64,000 nt of DNA from an uncultured Veillonella sp. (GTDB taxonomy: Bacteria; Bacillota; Negativicutes; Veillonellales; Veillonellaceae), in NCBI RefSeq assembly GCF_900545795.1, contig NZ_URAR01000001.1:62001-126000 (forward strand), read 5' to 3'. The notes beneath the pieces are model-generated. The model was not told the DNA's origin. It saw nothing but the letters and a program-made list of their open reading frames with translations, and searched no databases. The translations under genes were made by a program, and so were the position numbers. Of the stretch, positions 51,878 through 60,433 are shown piece after piece (the stretch's first letter is position 1; every line of letters starts with the position of its first letter).

Positions 51878-52717
51878 TCAAGCTTCACTGGCTAGTAAGG
51901 CAAAGCCATAATCTAATAAAGCAGGCGCATCTGTCCATCGATCATCATCATTTAATAACACCACAATAAGGGTATGCCCATCTCGAGTAGCAGATGCAAT
52001 TAAACAATCCCCTGCCGCTTCAGTATAACCGGTTTTCAGACCATTAGCACCATCATAATGGCTACGAATAAAATGATTGGTTGTGCGCACCGTAACAGGG
52101 GCGCGATTTTGATAGTTTACGCGATAATAATCAAAGCCCACCATATCTCTAAACATCGGGATATTCATACCATAAGAAGCAATACGGGCTAAATCTAAGG
52201 CCGTACTATAATGTCCCACCTGAGTCAATCCATGAGGATTTAAAAAGTGGCTATTAGTCGCCCCCGCCTCTTTGGCCACTTCATTCATAGCCAAGGAAAA
52301 ACGATATACAGAACCGCTTACAGCTTCCGCTACTACTACGGCCGCATCATTTCCACTAGCTACCATCATACCTTCTGCTACACTTTGCAAAGGCAATTGA
52401 TCGCCTAATTTCACGCCTAGATTCGATTCTTCCATAGAGGTAGCATACGGAGAAATTGTCGCCAACTCATCCAAGCGTGTGCCATAATCTTTTAAAGCCG
52501 TAAGCAAGGTTACCATCTTAGTTGTACTGGCAGGATGCATACGCTTATTTTCATTATGGGCCACTAAAATCCGGCCCGTCTCAGCCTCTATAAGTACTGC
52601 TGCTTCAGCACCAAAATTAGGCACCGTAGGCGCACTAGCACCTGCACGCCCTAAAGAAAAGAGCAGGCCTAGCAACACCACAAAGGCCCCTAATCTAGAC
52701 CATTTAATCCAATTCAC
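51878..52717 (-). CDS. D-alanyl-D-alanine carboxypeptidase (PBP5/DacF family)
   Basis: A 279-residue exported penicillin-binding protein trimming the D-Ala of the stem peptide. After a signal peptide (WSRLGAFVVLLGLLFSL, AGASA) come S64-x-x-K67 in ASTTKM, S121-G-N in ASGNDAA and K228-T-G. It lacks the C-terminal beta domain and membrane-anchoring helix of PBP5 (about 100 residues), so it may be soluble in the periplasm. The start is a GTG after AAGGTGATT. It sits 38 nt after mscS. Confidence 0.92.
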   Translation of the reverse strand: MNWIKWSRLGAFVVLLGLLFSLGRAGASAPTVPNFGAEAAVLIEAETGRILVAHNENKRMHPASTTKMVTLLTALKDYGTRLDELATISPYATSMEESNLGVKLGDQLPLQSVAEGMMVASGNDAAVVVAEAVSGSVYRFSLAMNEVAKEAGATNSHFLNPHGLTQVGHYSTALDLARIASYGMNIPMFRDMVGFDYYRVNYQNRAPVTVRTTNHFIRSHYDGANGLKTGYTEAAGDCLIASATRDGHTLIVVLLNDDDRWTDAPALLDYGFALLASEA

Positions 52718-52755
52718 ACAATCACCTTCTCAAACTCTCTTATTGTAACACTCTG

Positions 52756-53682
52756 TTATTTTACGTATTTACTCACATCACCTAAAGGGGATTTAGTTTC
52801 ATCAATACCACCGCGAATAGATTCTACATGAACTACCCGTTGAGGATATGGAATATCAATGCCTTTTTCATCAAAGGCGTCTTTTACATCTGACATAGTA
52901 TCATAGAAAACAGTTAAATAATCTGCATTTTTAACAATTGGATACGCTGCAATACGCACAGAGTTATCACCAAACTCGCTAATCCCAATTTCCACGGTCG
53001 TGCGATTTACAATGCGCTCATTATTTTCAAAAATTTCACGCAATACGGCAATAGCTTGATGGTGATCATTATTGTAGCCAATATCAAAAACAAATGGCAC
53101 TATGCGAGTCTCATTATACGTACTATTTGTCACCTGCTGTGATGTAAGCATGGAATTTGGAATAAATACAGTGCGCAATTCTTTAGTAATAATTGTAGTA
53201 TTCATAAATTGGATGCTTCGCACAGTCCCTGAAATGGTACCCACTGTAATAAAATCACCAGCGCGGAATGGTTTAAAGATTAAGATTAACAAACCTGAAG
53301 CAAAGTTCGATAGATTACTTTGTAAAGACAAGCCAATAGCCAAACCAAAGGCACCAAAAGCAGCTAATAAGGAGTTTGTCGGGAATCCAGCTGAGTTAAG
53401 CGCTGATAAAAGACCAATGGACATAACCCCATAATAGATAATCTGGCTTACAAAGGATATAACGGTATGATCATAGTTAGCACGTTGCATGACGCGGATA
53501 GAAAAATCGCGTATAAATCTTGCAATATACGTACCTATAATAAATATAACAATCCCCATGATAATACTTGGGCCATGGGCAATGAAAAAGTCTAAAATTT
53601 TATCTACATAAGTGGCACTATTAGCCACTTGTGTTTCCACCGCATTGGATACGGTGCCAGCGTCTACACTTGCTAATAACAT
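52756..53682 (-). CDS. mscS: MscS family mechanosensitive channel
   Basis: A 308-residue small-conductance channel that releases solutes on osmotic downshift. About three membrane helices, with the pore helix GAFGLAIGLSLQSNLSNFASGLLIL, then the MscS beta domain (FRAGDFITVGTISGTVRSIQFMNTTI, VFIPNSMLTSQQVTN) and C-terminal alpha-beta domain. AAAGGAG precedes the ATG. It is the first gene of a probable mscS-dacF-yfbR unit. Confidence 0.93.
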   Translation of the reverse strand: MLLASVDAGTVSNAVETQVANSATYVDKILDFFIAHGPSIIMGIVIFIIGTYIARFIRDFSIRVMQRANYDHTVISFVSQIIYYGVMSIGLLSALNSAGFPTNSLLAAFGAFGLAIGLSLQSNLSNFASGLLILIFKPFRAGDFITVGTISGTVRSIQFMNTTIITKELRTVFIPNSMLTSQQVTNSTYNETRIVPFVFDIGYNNDHHQAIAVLREIFENNERIVNRTTVEIGISEFGDNSVRIAAYPIVKNADYLTVFYDTMSDVKDAFDEKGIDIPYPQRVVHVESIRGGIDETKSPLGDVSKYVK

Positions 53683-53832
53683 AGTCTGTCTCCTTTACTC
53701 TTTCCAATACTTCTAGATGACAAAATAGAAAAAACAATTTATATTAAAAACATATACATCATTTTAGTATGAGTATATGTAACAAATACTCTTTTATAAC
53801 TAATTATATATACATATACACAAGGAGCCTTT

Positions 53833-54588
53833 ATGACAAAACGAAATTCCTTAAACCCTTATGCAGCACCTGACCAATTAATGGTCGGTGGCTATGTATC
53901 AACCACGCATTCAGCTTTAACAGTGGCCTTCGATGAAGTGCATTACAGTCTCAGCACTAGCCCACTAAATGGAGGCTTTCATCACACCCTCGCCTTGCGC
54001 AATCAACAGCTCAAATTTTATGTAGATAGCGAAAAGGAATTACCTGGTGGATCCGTAGCCAACTACTTAAGCCTCGAGTTTGAACAAGAAGATTATCCTA
54101 TTAATTTTTGCACTGGCCTTATTACAAGTGCCTCTATGGACTGGCATGCATATGCCAAAGTGGAAGTGGACAATATCATAGTCGAAGCCATCGCTACAGC
54201 AGGCTACGACGAAACAGCTCATCGCGCAGGCGATGGCTATCATTATATTGAAACAGATGGCCACTTCGCACCATTACATACAATCAACCTCTTACTCTTT
54301 ACCAATCAAGCCCTCACTGATGGTGCCATGACAAAAGCCCTCATAACAATTACAGAAGCGAAAACTGTGGCTTTAAGAAAAGCTCAAATTCGCAGCACCA
54401 CCGGAGATCATATGGCTACTGGTACCGCTACAGATGGCGTCATCTTAACAATCGACACCAATGGACCTTTATTAACCGACACAGGTACGTTCTCCCAATT
54501 TGGCGACACCTTGGCCAAAGCAGTACGCCTCGCTATTAGCCGGGCCTTAGAAAATGGAGAACGTGCTAACTTAAGTACTAAAGCTTAA
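53833..54588 (+). CDS. cbiZ: Adenosylcobinamide amidohydrolase (CbiZ)
   Basis: A 251-residue protein matching CbiZ, which cuts the aminopropanol side chain of adenosylcobinamide/pseudocobalamin so that the corrin can be remodelled. Family motifs: LSTSPLNGGF, ATAGYDETAHRAGDGYHYIE, TINLLLFTNQALTDGAM, ITITEAKTVALRK and MATGTATDGV. AAGGAG precedes the ATG. It is convergent with the asparaginase gene and not within a cobalamin operon here. Organisms with CbiZ typically salvage corrinoids. The QueG enzyme encoded nearby needs cobalamin, which fits, but the link is only an inference. No cobalamin riboswitch is visible upstream. Confidence 0.9.
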   Translation: MTKRNSLNPYAAPDQLMVGGYVSTTHSALTVAFDEVHYSLSTSPLNGGFHHTLALRNQQLKFYVDSEKELPGGSVANYLSLEFEQEDYPINFCTGLITSASMDWHAYAKVEVDNIIVEAIATAGYDETAHRAGDGYHYIETDGHFAPLHTINLLLFTNQALTDGAMTKALITITEAKTVALRKAQIRSTTGDHMATGTATDGVILTIDTNGPLLTDTGTFSQFGDTLAKAVRLAISRALENGERANLSTKA

Positions 54589-54718
54589 GTTAAAACACAA
54601 GTTGCCTCTCAGGACAAACCAATAGTGCAGCTTAAGCTATTAAAACACATAGTAAGCTAAGCCAATCATACGGCTTAAATCTTTCAAATCCTAAAAACTT
54701 AACATCTTAAAACGCAGC

Positions 54719-55732
54719 TTAATATGTATAAAAGAGTTCTTGCAATTCTTTTATATTATCAGTTTGACATAAGCCTAACATGAGTAAAATGCGCGCTTTT
54801 TGTGGCGTCAATGTGTCGCTCACTATAAATGGTGTCCCTAAGGACGACCCGGAGCTAACCATACCACTACCTGTGCGGGAGGCTCTCACAACAGGAATCT
54901 CTATATGACTTACTTTTTGATGAATCACTTCTGGTAAAATGCCATGGCCTAATCCGCCTAAGACCAATCCTTTAGGCTTTAGTGCTAACACACCATCCAA
55001 TATCGCCGCCGGCATATCAGCATATAAAGTAAGACTTATGACTAATGGCAAATCACAAGCTTCATCAATAAGCTCATTCTCATGCCCTTTGCCCTCTTTT
55101 GCTACAGCAAATTGACTAGATGCGGTGTGCTTACGTAAGCTTTTATAATAAAATCTTGGTACACCTTCTTGAACAAAGCCCATGTGACCAAAGTAAGGAC
55201 TCTCAAAAGTCTCTACCGCGGTTGTATGGGCTTTATGTACGTCACGAGCACAATCAATAGCACCATTAAGGACAACTAATACGCCTTGCTCCCAGGCCTC
55301 TTTAGATCGTGCAGTCTGTACGGCCTGTAATAAATTTAACGGCCCTTCTGCACTAATTGCGCTAGCCGGTCTCATGGAGCCCGTGCAAATAATTGGCTTA
55401 TTGGTATGAACTGTAAGATGCAAGAAATACGCGGTCTCCTCCATCGTATCAGTGCCATGCGTAATCACTACACCATCCACATCAGGACGATCCACATAAG
55501 CCTGGACGAGCTGCGCCAAGCCCTGCCACCGCTTAACAGTCATATCGGAACTATCAATATTACAAAATTGTTTACTTTCAAAAGGACCATATTCAGCCAG
55601 TCCCGGAACGGATGTTACTAAGGACTCTACACTTAATTCGCCTGCATGATACCCAGTTAAATCATCTGCAGTGGCACTTTGCCCTGCAATAGTTCCACCA
55701 GTTCCTATAATAATTAATTTATTTGAATACAT
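54719..55732 (-). CDS. L-asparaginase
   Basis: A 337-residue asparaginase/glutaminase-fold enzyme hydrolysing asparagine to aspartate and ammonia. First Thr in IIGTGGTIAG, second catalytic triad in VVITHGTDTMEETAYFL, and GSMRPASAISAEGPLNLLQAV. There is no signal peptide, so it is likely cytoplasmic (type I-like location). Normal length. Convergent with cbiZ; divergent from pepD. Confidence 0.93.
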   Translation of the reverse strand: MYSNKLIIIGTGGTIAGQSATADDLTGYHAGELSVESLVTSVPGLAEYGPFESKQFCNIDSSDMTVKRWQGLAQLVQAYVDRPDVDGVVITHGTDTMEETAYFLHLTVHTNKPIICTGSMRPASAISAEGPLNLLQAVQTARSKEAWEQGVLVVLNGAIDCARDVHKAHTTAVETFESPYFGHMGFVQEGVPRFYYKSLRKHTASSQFAVAKEGKGHENELIDEACDLPLVISLTLYADMPAAILDGVLALKPKGLVLGGLGHGILPEVIHQKVSHIEIPVVRASRTGSGMVSSGSSLGTPFIVSDTLTPQKARILLMLGLCQTDNIKELQELFYTY

Positions 55733-55861
55733 ACAGCCTCCTCCTAACCTAAAAACTCTAATAAAATTATATCAAAGATGTATGTATTTTCACAAATCAT
55801 AACAAATATGATAGTATAGAGACATGGAGTTTTTTACGTAAATTTTAAACGAGGTGTTAGT

Positions 55862-57298
55862 ATGAGCAACAACAAAACGATTGCATACTTTGAACAAATG
55901 AATCAAATCCCACGTGGCTCTGGCAATGAACAAGCTGTCAGTGATTGGCTCGTCCAATTTGCCAAAGATCGTCAACTCGAAGTAGAGCAGGACGAAGCCT
56001 TAAATGTAATTATTCGCAAGCCAGCAACACCAGGTTATGAAAATAGACCTTCTGTTATTCTTCAAGGCCATATGGACATGGTTTGTGAAAAAAGTGATGC
56101 TTCTACACACGATTTCACAAAAGATCCTATTGAGCACATCATTGATGGCGATTGGCTTCACGCCAATGAAACTACCCTTGGTGCAGATAATGGCATTGCC
56201 GTAGCTATGGCACTGGCTATCTTAGATGACGAAACGGTGGCTCATGGTCCACTAGAATGTCTCTTCACAACATCTGAAGAAACTAGCATGGTAGGCGCTA
56301 ATGCGATTAAAGAAGGTCAAGTAAAAGGCCAATATTTACTCAATATCGACACCGAAGAAGAAGGCGAATTCGTAGTCAGCTGTGCTGGTGGCTGTGGCGT
56401 AACTGTAGAGATTCCACGCCTTCGCGACAATCGCGATACACAATTCAACAAGGCATTAAAATTAAGCATTACAGGATTCTTAGGTGGTCACTCTGGTATT
56501 GAGATCAATAAAGAACGCGCTAATGGCAATCAAATCCTTGGACGCCTCCTCTACGAATTAGCCCTTCAATACAATTTCCAACTTGCTAATTTTGAAGGTG
56601 GCACGAAACACAATGCCATCCCTCGCGTAGGATCTGCTACGATTTTACTCAAAGAAGATGATGTAACAGCCGTAACCAATTGGATTAAAGCAAAAGTAAA
56701 ACTATATCGCCACGAATATACACCGCAAGATGAAAATATTGACATTCTCATCAGTGATGCAGAACTATCTGACACAGTATATGGCGGTGATACTGCTGAA
56801 TCCTTATTAACCTTCTTATACTTAGCACCTAATGGCGTATTCAGCATGAACCATTCGCTTGAAGGCTTAGTAGAAACAAGTAATAATATTGCCATCGTAA
56901 AAGAAACGGAACATACAATTAATGTATCTGTATCAATCCGCAGCTTATCCGATAGCTCTTTGGACTTCTTAGTGAAGAAATTCCAACTCTTAGCTAAAAC
57001 ATTAGGCCTGGCTGTAACTGTAGGGGAAGGCTATCCAGCTTGGGAATATGAACCAGGCAGCAAACTAGAAGAACAAGCCACTGCTATCTACGAACAAGTA
57101 ACAGGGCAGAAACCACTCGTAACAGCAATTCACGCCGGTCTCGAATGCGGCCTTTTAAAATCTGTGATGCCAAATACAGAAATGATTAGCTTTGGCCCTA
57201 ACATTACTCATGCTCATACACCACAAGAGCGTGTCAGCCTATCTTCTGTAGATCGCATCTATACCTATTTAGTGGCTTTACTAAAAGACTTAAAATAG
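55862..57298 (+). CDS. pepD: Aminoacyl-histidine dipeptidase (M20C)
   Basis: A 478-residue zinc dipeptidase splitting Xaa-His and other dipeptides. Metal and catalytic motifs: LQGHMDMVCEK (His/Asp), TLGADNGIAVAMALAIL (bridging Asp), TSEETSMVGA (catalytic Glu), NIDTEEEGEF, GHSGIEI and, near the C-terminus, FGPNITHAHTPQERV with the last His. Length and order are standard for PepD. GAGGTG precedes the ATG. It fits the window's theme of peptide utilisation but is its own unit. Confidence 0.95.
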   Translation: MSNNKTIAYFEQMNQIPRGSGNEQAVSDWLVQFAKDRQLEVEQDEALNVIIRKPATPGYENRPSVILQGHMDMVCEKSDASTHDFTKDPIEHIIDGDWLHANETTLGADNGIAVAMALAILDDETVAHGPLECLFTTSEETSMVGANAIKEGQVKGQYLLNIDTEEEGEFVVSCAGGCGVTVEIPRLRDNRDTQFNKALKLSITGFLGGHSGIEINKERANGNQILGRLLYELALQYNFQLANFEGGTKHNAIPRVGSATILLKEDDVTAVTNWIKAKVKLYRHEYTPQDENIDILISDAELSDTVYGGDTAESLLTFLYLAPNGVFSMNHSLEGLVETSNNIAIVKETEHTINVSVSIRSLSDSSLDFLVKKFQLLAKTLGLAVTVGEGYPAWEYEPGSKLEEQATAIYEQVTGQKPLVTAIHAGLECGLLKSVMPNTEMISFGPNITHAHTPQERVSLSSVDRIYTYLVALLKDLK

Positions 57299-57357
57299 AA
57301 ATAGAAGTAGACCTACTCTTATATCCCTGCATGTACTGCAGTAATAAAGAGATATAT

Positions 57358-57399
57358 ACAGTAACTGAAGCGTATAATACAGTAACTGAAGCGTATAAT
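57358..57399. repeat. Two perfect 21-nt direct repeats after pepD
   Basis: ACAGTAACTGAAGCGTATAA plus T occurs twice in tandem at 57358-57378 and 57379-57399, with degenerate partial copies on both sides (tactgcagtaataaa, tacagtatgcgc). Confidence 0.9.
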
Positions 57400-57478
57400 A
57401 AATACAGTATGCGCTACAGGTCATTCAATCATAAATAAAGACCTAATATTATAAATTTACTAACATATTTACTAATAC

Positions 57479-57530
57479 AAAAAGGCTATAACGAAGTGAA
57501 AATTAGTTCTCACTTGTTATAGCCTTTTTA
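57479..57530. terminator. Bidirectional terminator between pepD and the flavin reductase gene
   Basis: A 20-bp stem with a one-nucleotide bulge, pairing AAAAAGGCTATAAC...AGTGA near 57479-57500 with its complement at 57510-57530, and flanking A and T runs for both directions. pepD ends 5' of it on the plus strand; the flavin reductase gene ends on the other side. Confidence 0.85.
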
Positions 57531-57537
57531 ATATTCT

Positions 57538-58056
57538 TTACTCTTTAACTAATACTTTTTGAATTTCACCTACATACATGTCGTGGAAGTCGCGTTCTGG
57601 ATAAGTTTGTTCCATAATCTCTTTATCGATAAAGCCTTCCTCTACAATAGGAGCACGATAAATTTTTCGACAAATCAGAACTAAATCAGCTTCTTCAAAA
57701 TAAGTGGTATCCATATCAAAACCTGGCGTTAATTCCATTTTGCCAACTTTATCTTCATCGCGACCAGAATGAGTACCAATATAAGCTAATTGACGCTTAT
57801 ATTCCTTGCCAAAGAAGGAAAGTGTAAAATACTCTTCACGGTCAACGAACTCTTTTGTATAACGCTGTGGGCGCACATACACAATAGCTGTTGGCAAGCC
57901 CTTATTATGAGCCCATAAAGCTCCTAAATGGCCCCAACTAGCGGTCATGGTATTAAAGCCACGCTCTTCATTGCCAGCTGTAATTAACAACCAATCATCA
58001 GAAATCATTGTCATAGGATTTAATTGCAATTCTTTTACTGAAATTTCTTTCATCAT
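57538..58056 (-). CDS. Flavin reductase-like FMN-binding protein
   Basis: A 172-residue protein of the FlaRed/pyridoxamine-phosphate-oxidase split-barrel fold. The ATG at 58056 has AAAGGA upstream; another ATG follows directly. ITAGNEERGFNTMTASWGHLGALW is the FMN-binding start and IVYVRPQRYTKEFVD, FTLSFF and YIGTHSGRDEDKV are family motifs. It probably reduces or binds FMN/another flavin substrate. It is divergent from the HxlR regulator gene, its likely controller. Confidence 0.88.
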   Translation of the reverse strand: MMKEISVKELQLNPMTMISDDWLLITAGNEERGFNTMTASWGHLGALWAHNKGLPTAIVYVRPQRYTKEFVDREEYFTLSFFGKEYKRQLAYIGTHSGRDEDKVGKMELTPGFDMDTTYFEEADLVLICRKIYRAPIVEEGFIDKEIMEQTYPERDFHDMYVGEIQKVLVKE

Positions 58057-58252
58057 ACTGTCCTTTCTCACTCAATCTAGTTTGCACCTTCTTTCAGGTG
58101 TGCGCATTTATTTTATAATTATATTGACTCTATCAAAATTGCCTCTAATTCTACTCTATACAAATAGAATATAATGGACACTATATTTGATAGGTATCCC
58201 GTCACATGCTATTATAAAATAGATACAATTAACTGAAAAGACGGCACATTTT

Positions 58253-58280
58253 TTTACTATAGGAACAAATTTGTTACAAT
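58253..58280 (+). promoter_or_regulatory. Promoter and candidate operator of the hxlR-type gene
   Basis: -35 TTTACT (58253-58258), a 16-nt spacer and -10 TACAAT (58275-58280). The spacer contains the perfect palindrome AACAAATTTGTT (58264-58275), a candidate binding site for the HxlR dimer between the divergent genes. Confidence 0.6.
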
Positions 58281-58315
58281 TAAGCTCTATTGGGCCTTAA
58301 AGGGGGACATATATT

Positions 58316-58705
58316 TTGCGCAACTTATATCATCTCGCCATTGATGCAACACTTGAAATTTTAAGCGGTAAATGGAAGCTCTTAATTCTTTGCCATCTAG
58401 GAGACGGCACCTTACGAACAGGCGAACTAAAGCGACGCATGCCTGGCATATCACAACGCATGCTAACCCTACAATTACGCGATTTAGAAAAAGCAGGCAT
58501 TATAAGTCGAACTGTTTACAATGAAGTACCACCACGGGTGGAGTATAGCTTAACAGAACGAGGTCTTAGTCTTCGCCACATTTTAGAAGACATGTCAGAC
58601 TGGGGTGCCAATTTAATCGAAGCGCGCCGTGAAGCTGGTGAAACCATTGAAGTTATGGCCCCTTCAGATCACGGTCTAAGAGCTCATCCCAAAGAAAAGA
58701 AATAG
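58316..58705 (+). CDS. HxlR family transcriptional regulator
   Basis: A 129-residue winged-helix regulator. The start is a TTG after AGGGGG (spacing about 10), since no ATG is available in the region. ATLEILSGKWKLLILCHLG, LRTGELKRRMPGISQRMLTLQLRDLEKAGII and the wing PPRVEYSLTERGLSL are the HxlR signature. The Cys that precedes the first helix in many HxlR/HypR/YodB members (used to sense electrophiles) is absent; only the Cys in ILCHLG remains. Divergent from the flavin reductase gene. Signal unknown. Confidence 0.88.
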   Translation: MRNLYHLAIDATLEILSGKWKLLILCHLGDGTLRTGELKRRMPGISQRMLTLQLRDLEKAGIISRTVYNEVPPRVEYSLTERGLSLRHILEDMSDWGANLIEARREAGETIEVMAPSDHGLRAHPKEKK

Positions 58706-58729
58706 CAGATAAAAATAGTCAGTCGCCCC

Positions 58730-59128
58730 TTATTTCTGATTTGCTTTCCAGTCCTCTACCAATTTAGCCGTAGCAGCATTACAGTCCTTATACACTATGT
58801 CGATTTTATAATCTAATACTTCCAAGCAAGCCTGAATTTCGGCTTGCTTTTCTAATAAGCTTTCCCTTGTTTCCACCAAAATCTCTCGCCGTGCAGCTTC
58901 AGTGCCAGTGCCTTGCAGCGCAAGCTTCACATATTCTACAATACCTTCTAAAGGTACACCTGCCTTTTTAAAGCAGAGGACAAATTCAATCCACTTGATG
59001 CTTACCTCATCAAAGTCACGAATCCCTGCAGCAGTACGCGGCACTTCAGGAATTAAGCCAATTCGCTCATAATAGCGCAAAGTATCAGTCGTAATATCAA
59101 ATTTAGCAGCTACTTCTTTTATAGTCAT
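58730..59128 (-). CDS. MerR family regulator, AdhR-like
   Basis: A 132-residue MerR-type activator: helix-turn-helix IKEVAAKFDITTDTLRYYERIGLIP, wing GIRDF, and a coiled-coil from about residue 75 ending KIDIVYKD. It has the carbonyl/aldehyde-sensing AdhR-type layout, with Cys residues at about 52, 100 and 115. AGAGGAT precedes the ATG. Its own upstream region has a promoter with 19-nt spacer and dyad, so autoregulation is likely. Convergent with the hxlR-type gene. Confidence 0.88.
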   Translation of the reverse strand: MTIKEVAAKFDITTDTLRYYERIGLIPEVPRTAAGIRDFDEVSIKWIEFVLCFKKAGVPLEGIVEYVKLALQGTGTEAARREILVETRESLLEKQAEIQACLEVLDYKIDIVYKDCNAATAKLVEDWKANQK

Positions 59129-59182
59129 ATATATCCTCTTTCCTTTATTATGTGTTAAATATAGTCTATCTATTATACTCTT

Positions 59183-59213
59183 AGTATAAAGCTTTGAGTT
59201 AACTCTAAGTCAA
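59183..59213 (-). promoter_or_regulatory. MerR-type promoter of the AdhR-like gene
   Basis: On the minus strand: -35 TTGACT (59208-59213), a 19-nt spacer and -10 TATACT (59183-59188). The spacer is centred on CTTAGAGTTAACTCAAAG, an 18-nt dyad with one mismatched pair (59192-59209). The overlong spacer and dyad are the hallmark of promoters twisted open by MerR proteins. Confidence 0.82.
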
Positions 59214-59400
59214 GAGAACATAATAATAAAATACTACGCATAAATTTCAAGCGCCTATTGTCTATATAGCTACTATACAGTTGTATAATTACTATACAGC
59301 CTTTTAGTATTTCAATATATTACAATCTTTACTGTTTCTATGCAATTTTCTGTTCAGTTTTTATCATAACTTGTCCCGTAACTTTTACAGCGAGGTATAT

Positions 59401-60228
59401 ATGGAACATTTAATTTCAATCAGCGAAATGGCCAAACTTCACGGCATTTCAAGACAAACTTTAATCCATTATGATCGCATTGGCCTCTTTAAGCCCAATT
59501 ACACGGATGAACGAGGCTACCGCTACTACAGCCGCAAACAAATTCCCTTCCTTCGAAAAATATGCTTTTTAAAAGCCATGGGAATTAGTCTAAAAGATAT
59601 TACAGAGTACATCTATAAGAACAATATTGAAGATAGCTTAACACTTTTAAAAGCTCGTAAACGCGAAGTTATTAAGGAAATTGCAGCTCTCAATACTATG
59701 CGTGAACGACTGCAGCAGCAAATTAACTTATTTGAAGAAACCTTGGAAGTCAACGAAATGAATCTACACGATCCTTTTATTACCTATCGTGCAGAACGAC
59801 AAATTATTTATGAACCCTATTTACAACCTATTAATAAGGAAAACCTTCACCTCACCTTGATGGCCTTATGGCGCGATATTTTTGCGCATCAACTCCTCCC
59901 TTCTGCCGGCTTTGGCTCCTATTTCCCAGAGGAAGCGGTTAAAGCTCATCGTCCCTTAGATAGTGCGTCTAGCTGTATTTTCGTGCCTGTAATGCCCGTT
60001 GAAGACTCTAATTCTACCATTTTACCAGCTGGAGAATATGCCTGCCTTTATAAATACGGCATGCCTTACGAAACTAAGTATATCGACCAATTATTACAGT
60101 GGATTGATGCCCAAGGATACGAACTTTGTGGTGATGTAATCGACACTTGCCTACTAGATACTACCTTTTACCAAAACGATGAAGATGTAGATTTTTGCCT
60201 CCTAGAAATGCCCATTAAGAAAAAATAA
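59401..60228 (+). CDS. MerR family regulator with a GyrI-like effector domain
   Basis: A 275-residue regulator from the ATG at 59401 (GCGAGGT upstream; the frame is open ten codons more). N-terminal MerR HTH: ISISEMAKLHGISRQTLIHYDRIGLFKP, wing ERGYRYYSRKQ; coiled coil about residues 75-120; then a domain of about 145 residues similar to BmrR/GyrI small-molecule-binding domains (IFVPVMPVEDSNSTILPAGEYACLYKYGMPYETKYIDQLL). It sits directly upstream of the decarboxylase cluster, separated by its own terminator, and may activate it in response to an aromatic ligand (inference). Confidence 0.88.
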   Translation: MEHLISISEMAKLHGISRQTLIHYDRIGLFKPNYTDERGYRYYSRKQIPFLRKICFLKAMGISLKDITEYIYKNNIEDSLTLLKARKREVIKEIAALNTMRERLQQQINLFEETLEVNEMNLHDPFITYRAERQIIYEPYLQPINKENLHLTLMALWRDIFAHQLLPSAGFGSYFPEEAVKAHRPLDSASSCIFVPVMPVEDSNSTILPAGEYACLYKYGMPYETKYIDQLLQWIDAQGYELCGDVIDTCLLDTTFYQNDEDVDFCLLEMPIKKK

Positions 60229-60249
60229 TATATTCCTTACTACAACTCT

Positions 60250-60284
60250 AACTGACGCAAATTGCAATTTGCGTCAGTTTTTTT
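60250..60284 (+). terminator. Intrinsic terminator after the MerR/GyrI gene
   Basis: A perfect palindrome at 60250-60279 (arms AACTGACGCAAAT and its complement) followed by a run of T. Confidence 0.92.
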
Positions 60285-60319
60285 ATCTATAAATTCATAA
60301 ATAGCATAGCAAAAGCGCC

Positions 60320-60350
60320 TTGACTATATAGTAAGTATCGAGATTATGCT
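60320..60350 (+). promoter_or_regulatory. Candidate MerR-type promoter of the decarboxylase cluster
   Basis: -35 TTGACT (60320-60325), a 19-nt spacer and -10 TATGCT (60345-60350). The spacer includes part of the palindrome ACTATATAGT (60323-60332). The overlong spacer fits control by the MerR regulator encoded just upstream; the leader to the start codon is about 75 nt. Confidence 0.55.
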
Positions 60351-60433
60351 TAATTTGTGATCACAGGACTTCACTCTAGCTATTCTTACAGAGTTAGCCC
60401 TAGAGTATTTTATTGGTATAAGGAGGATTACTT

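Noticed and set aside
53683..53832. Cobalamin riboswitch ahead of cbiZ
   Set aside because: The 150-nt region is very AT-rich and lacks the conserved B12-box and GC-rich core.
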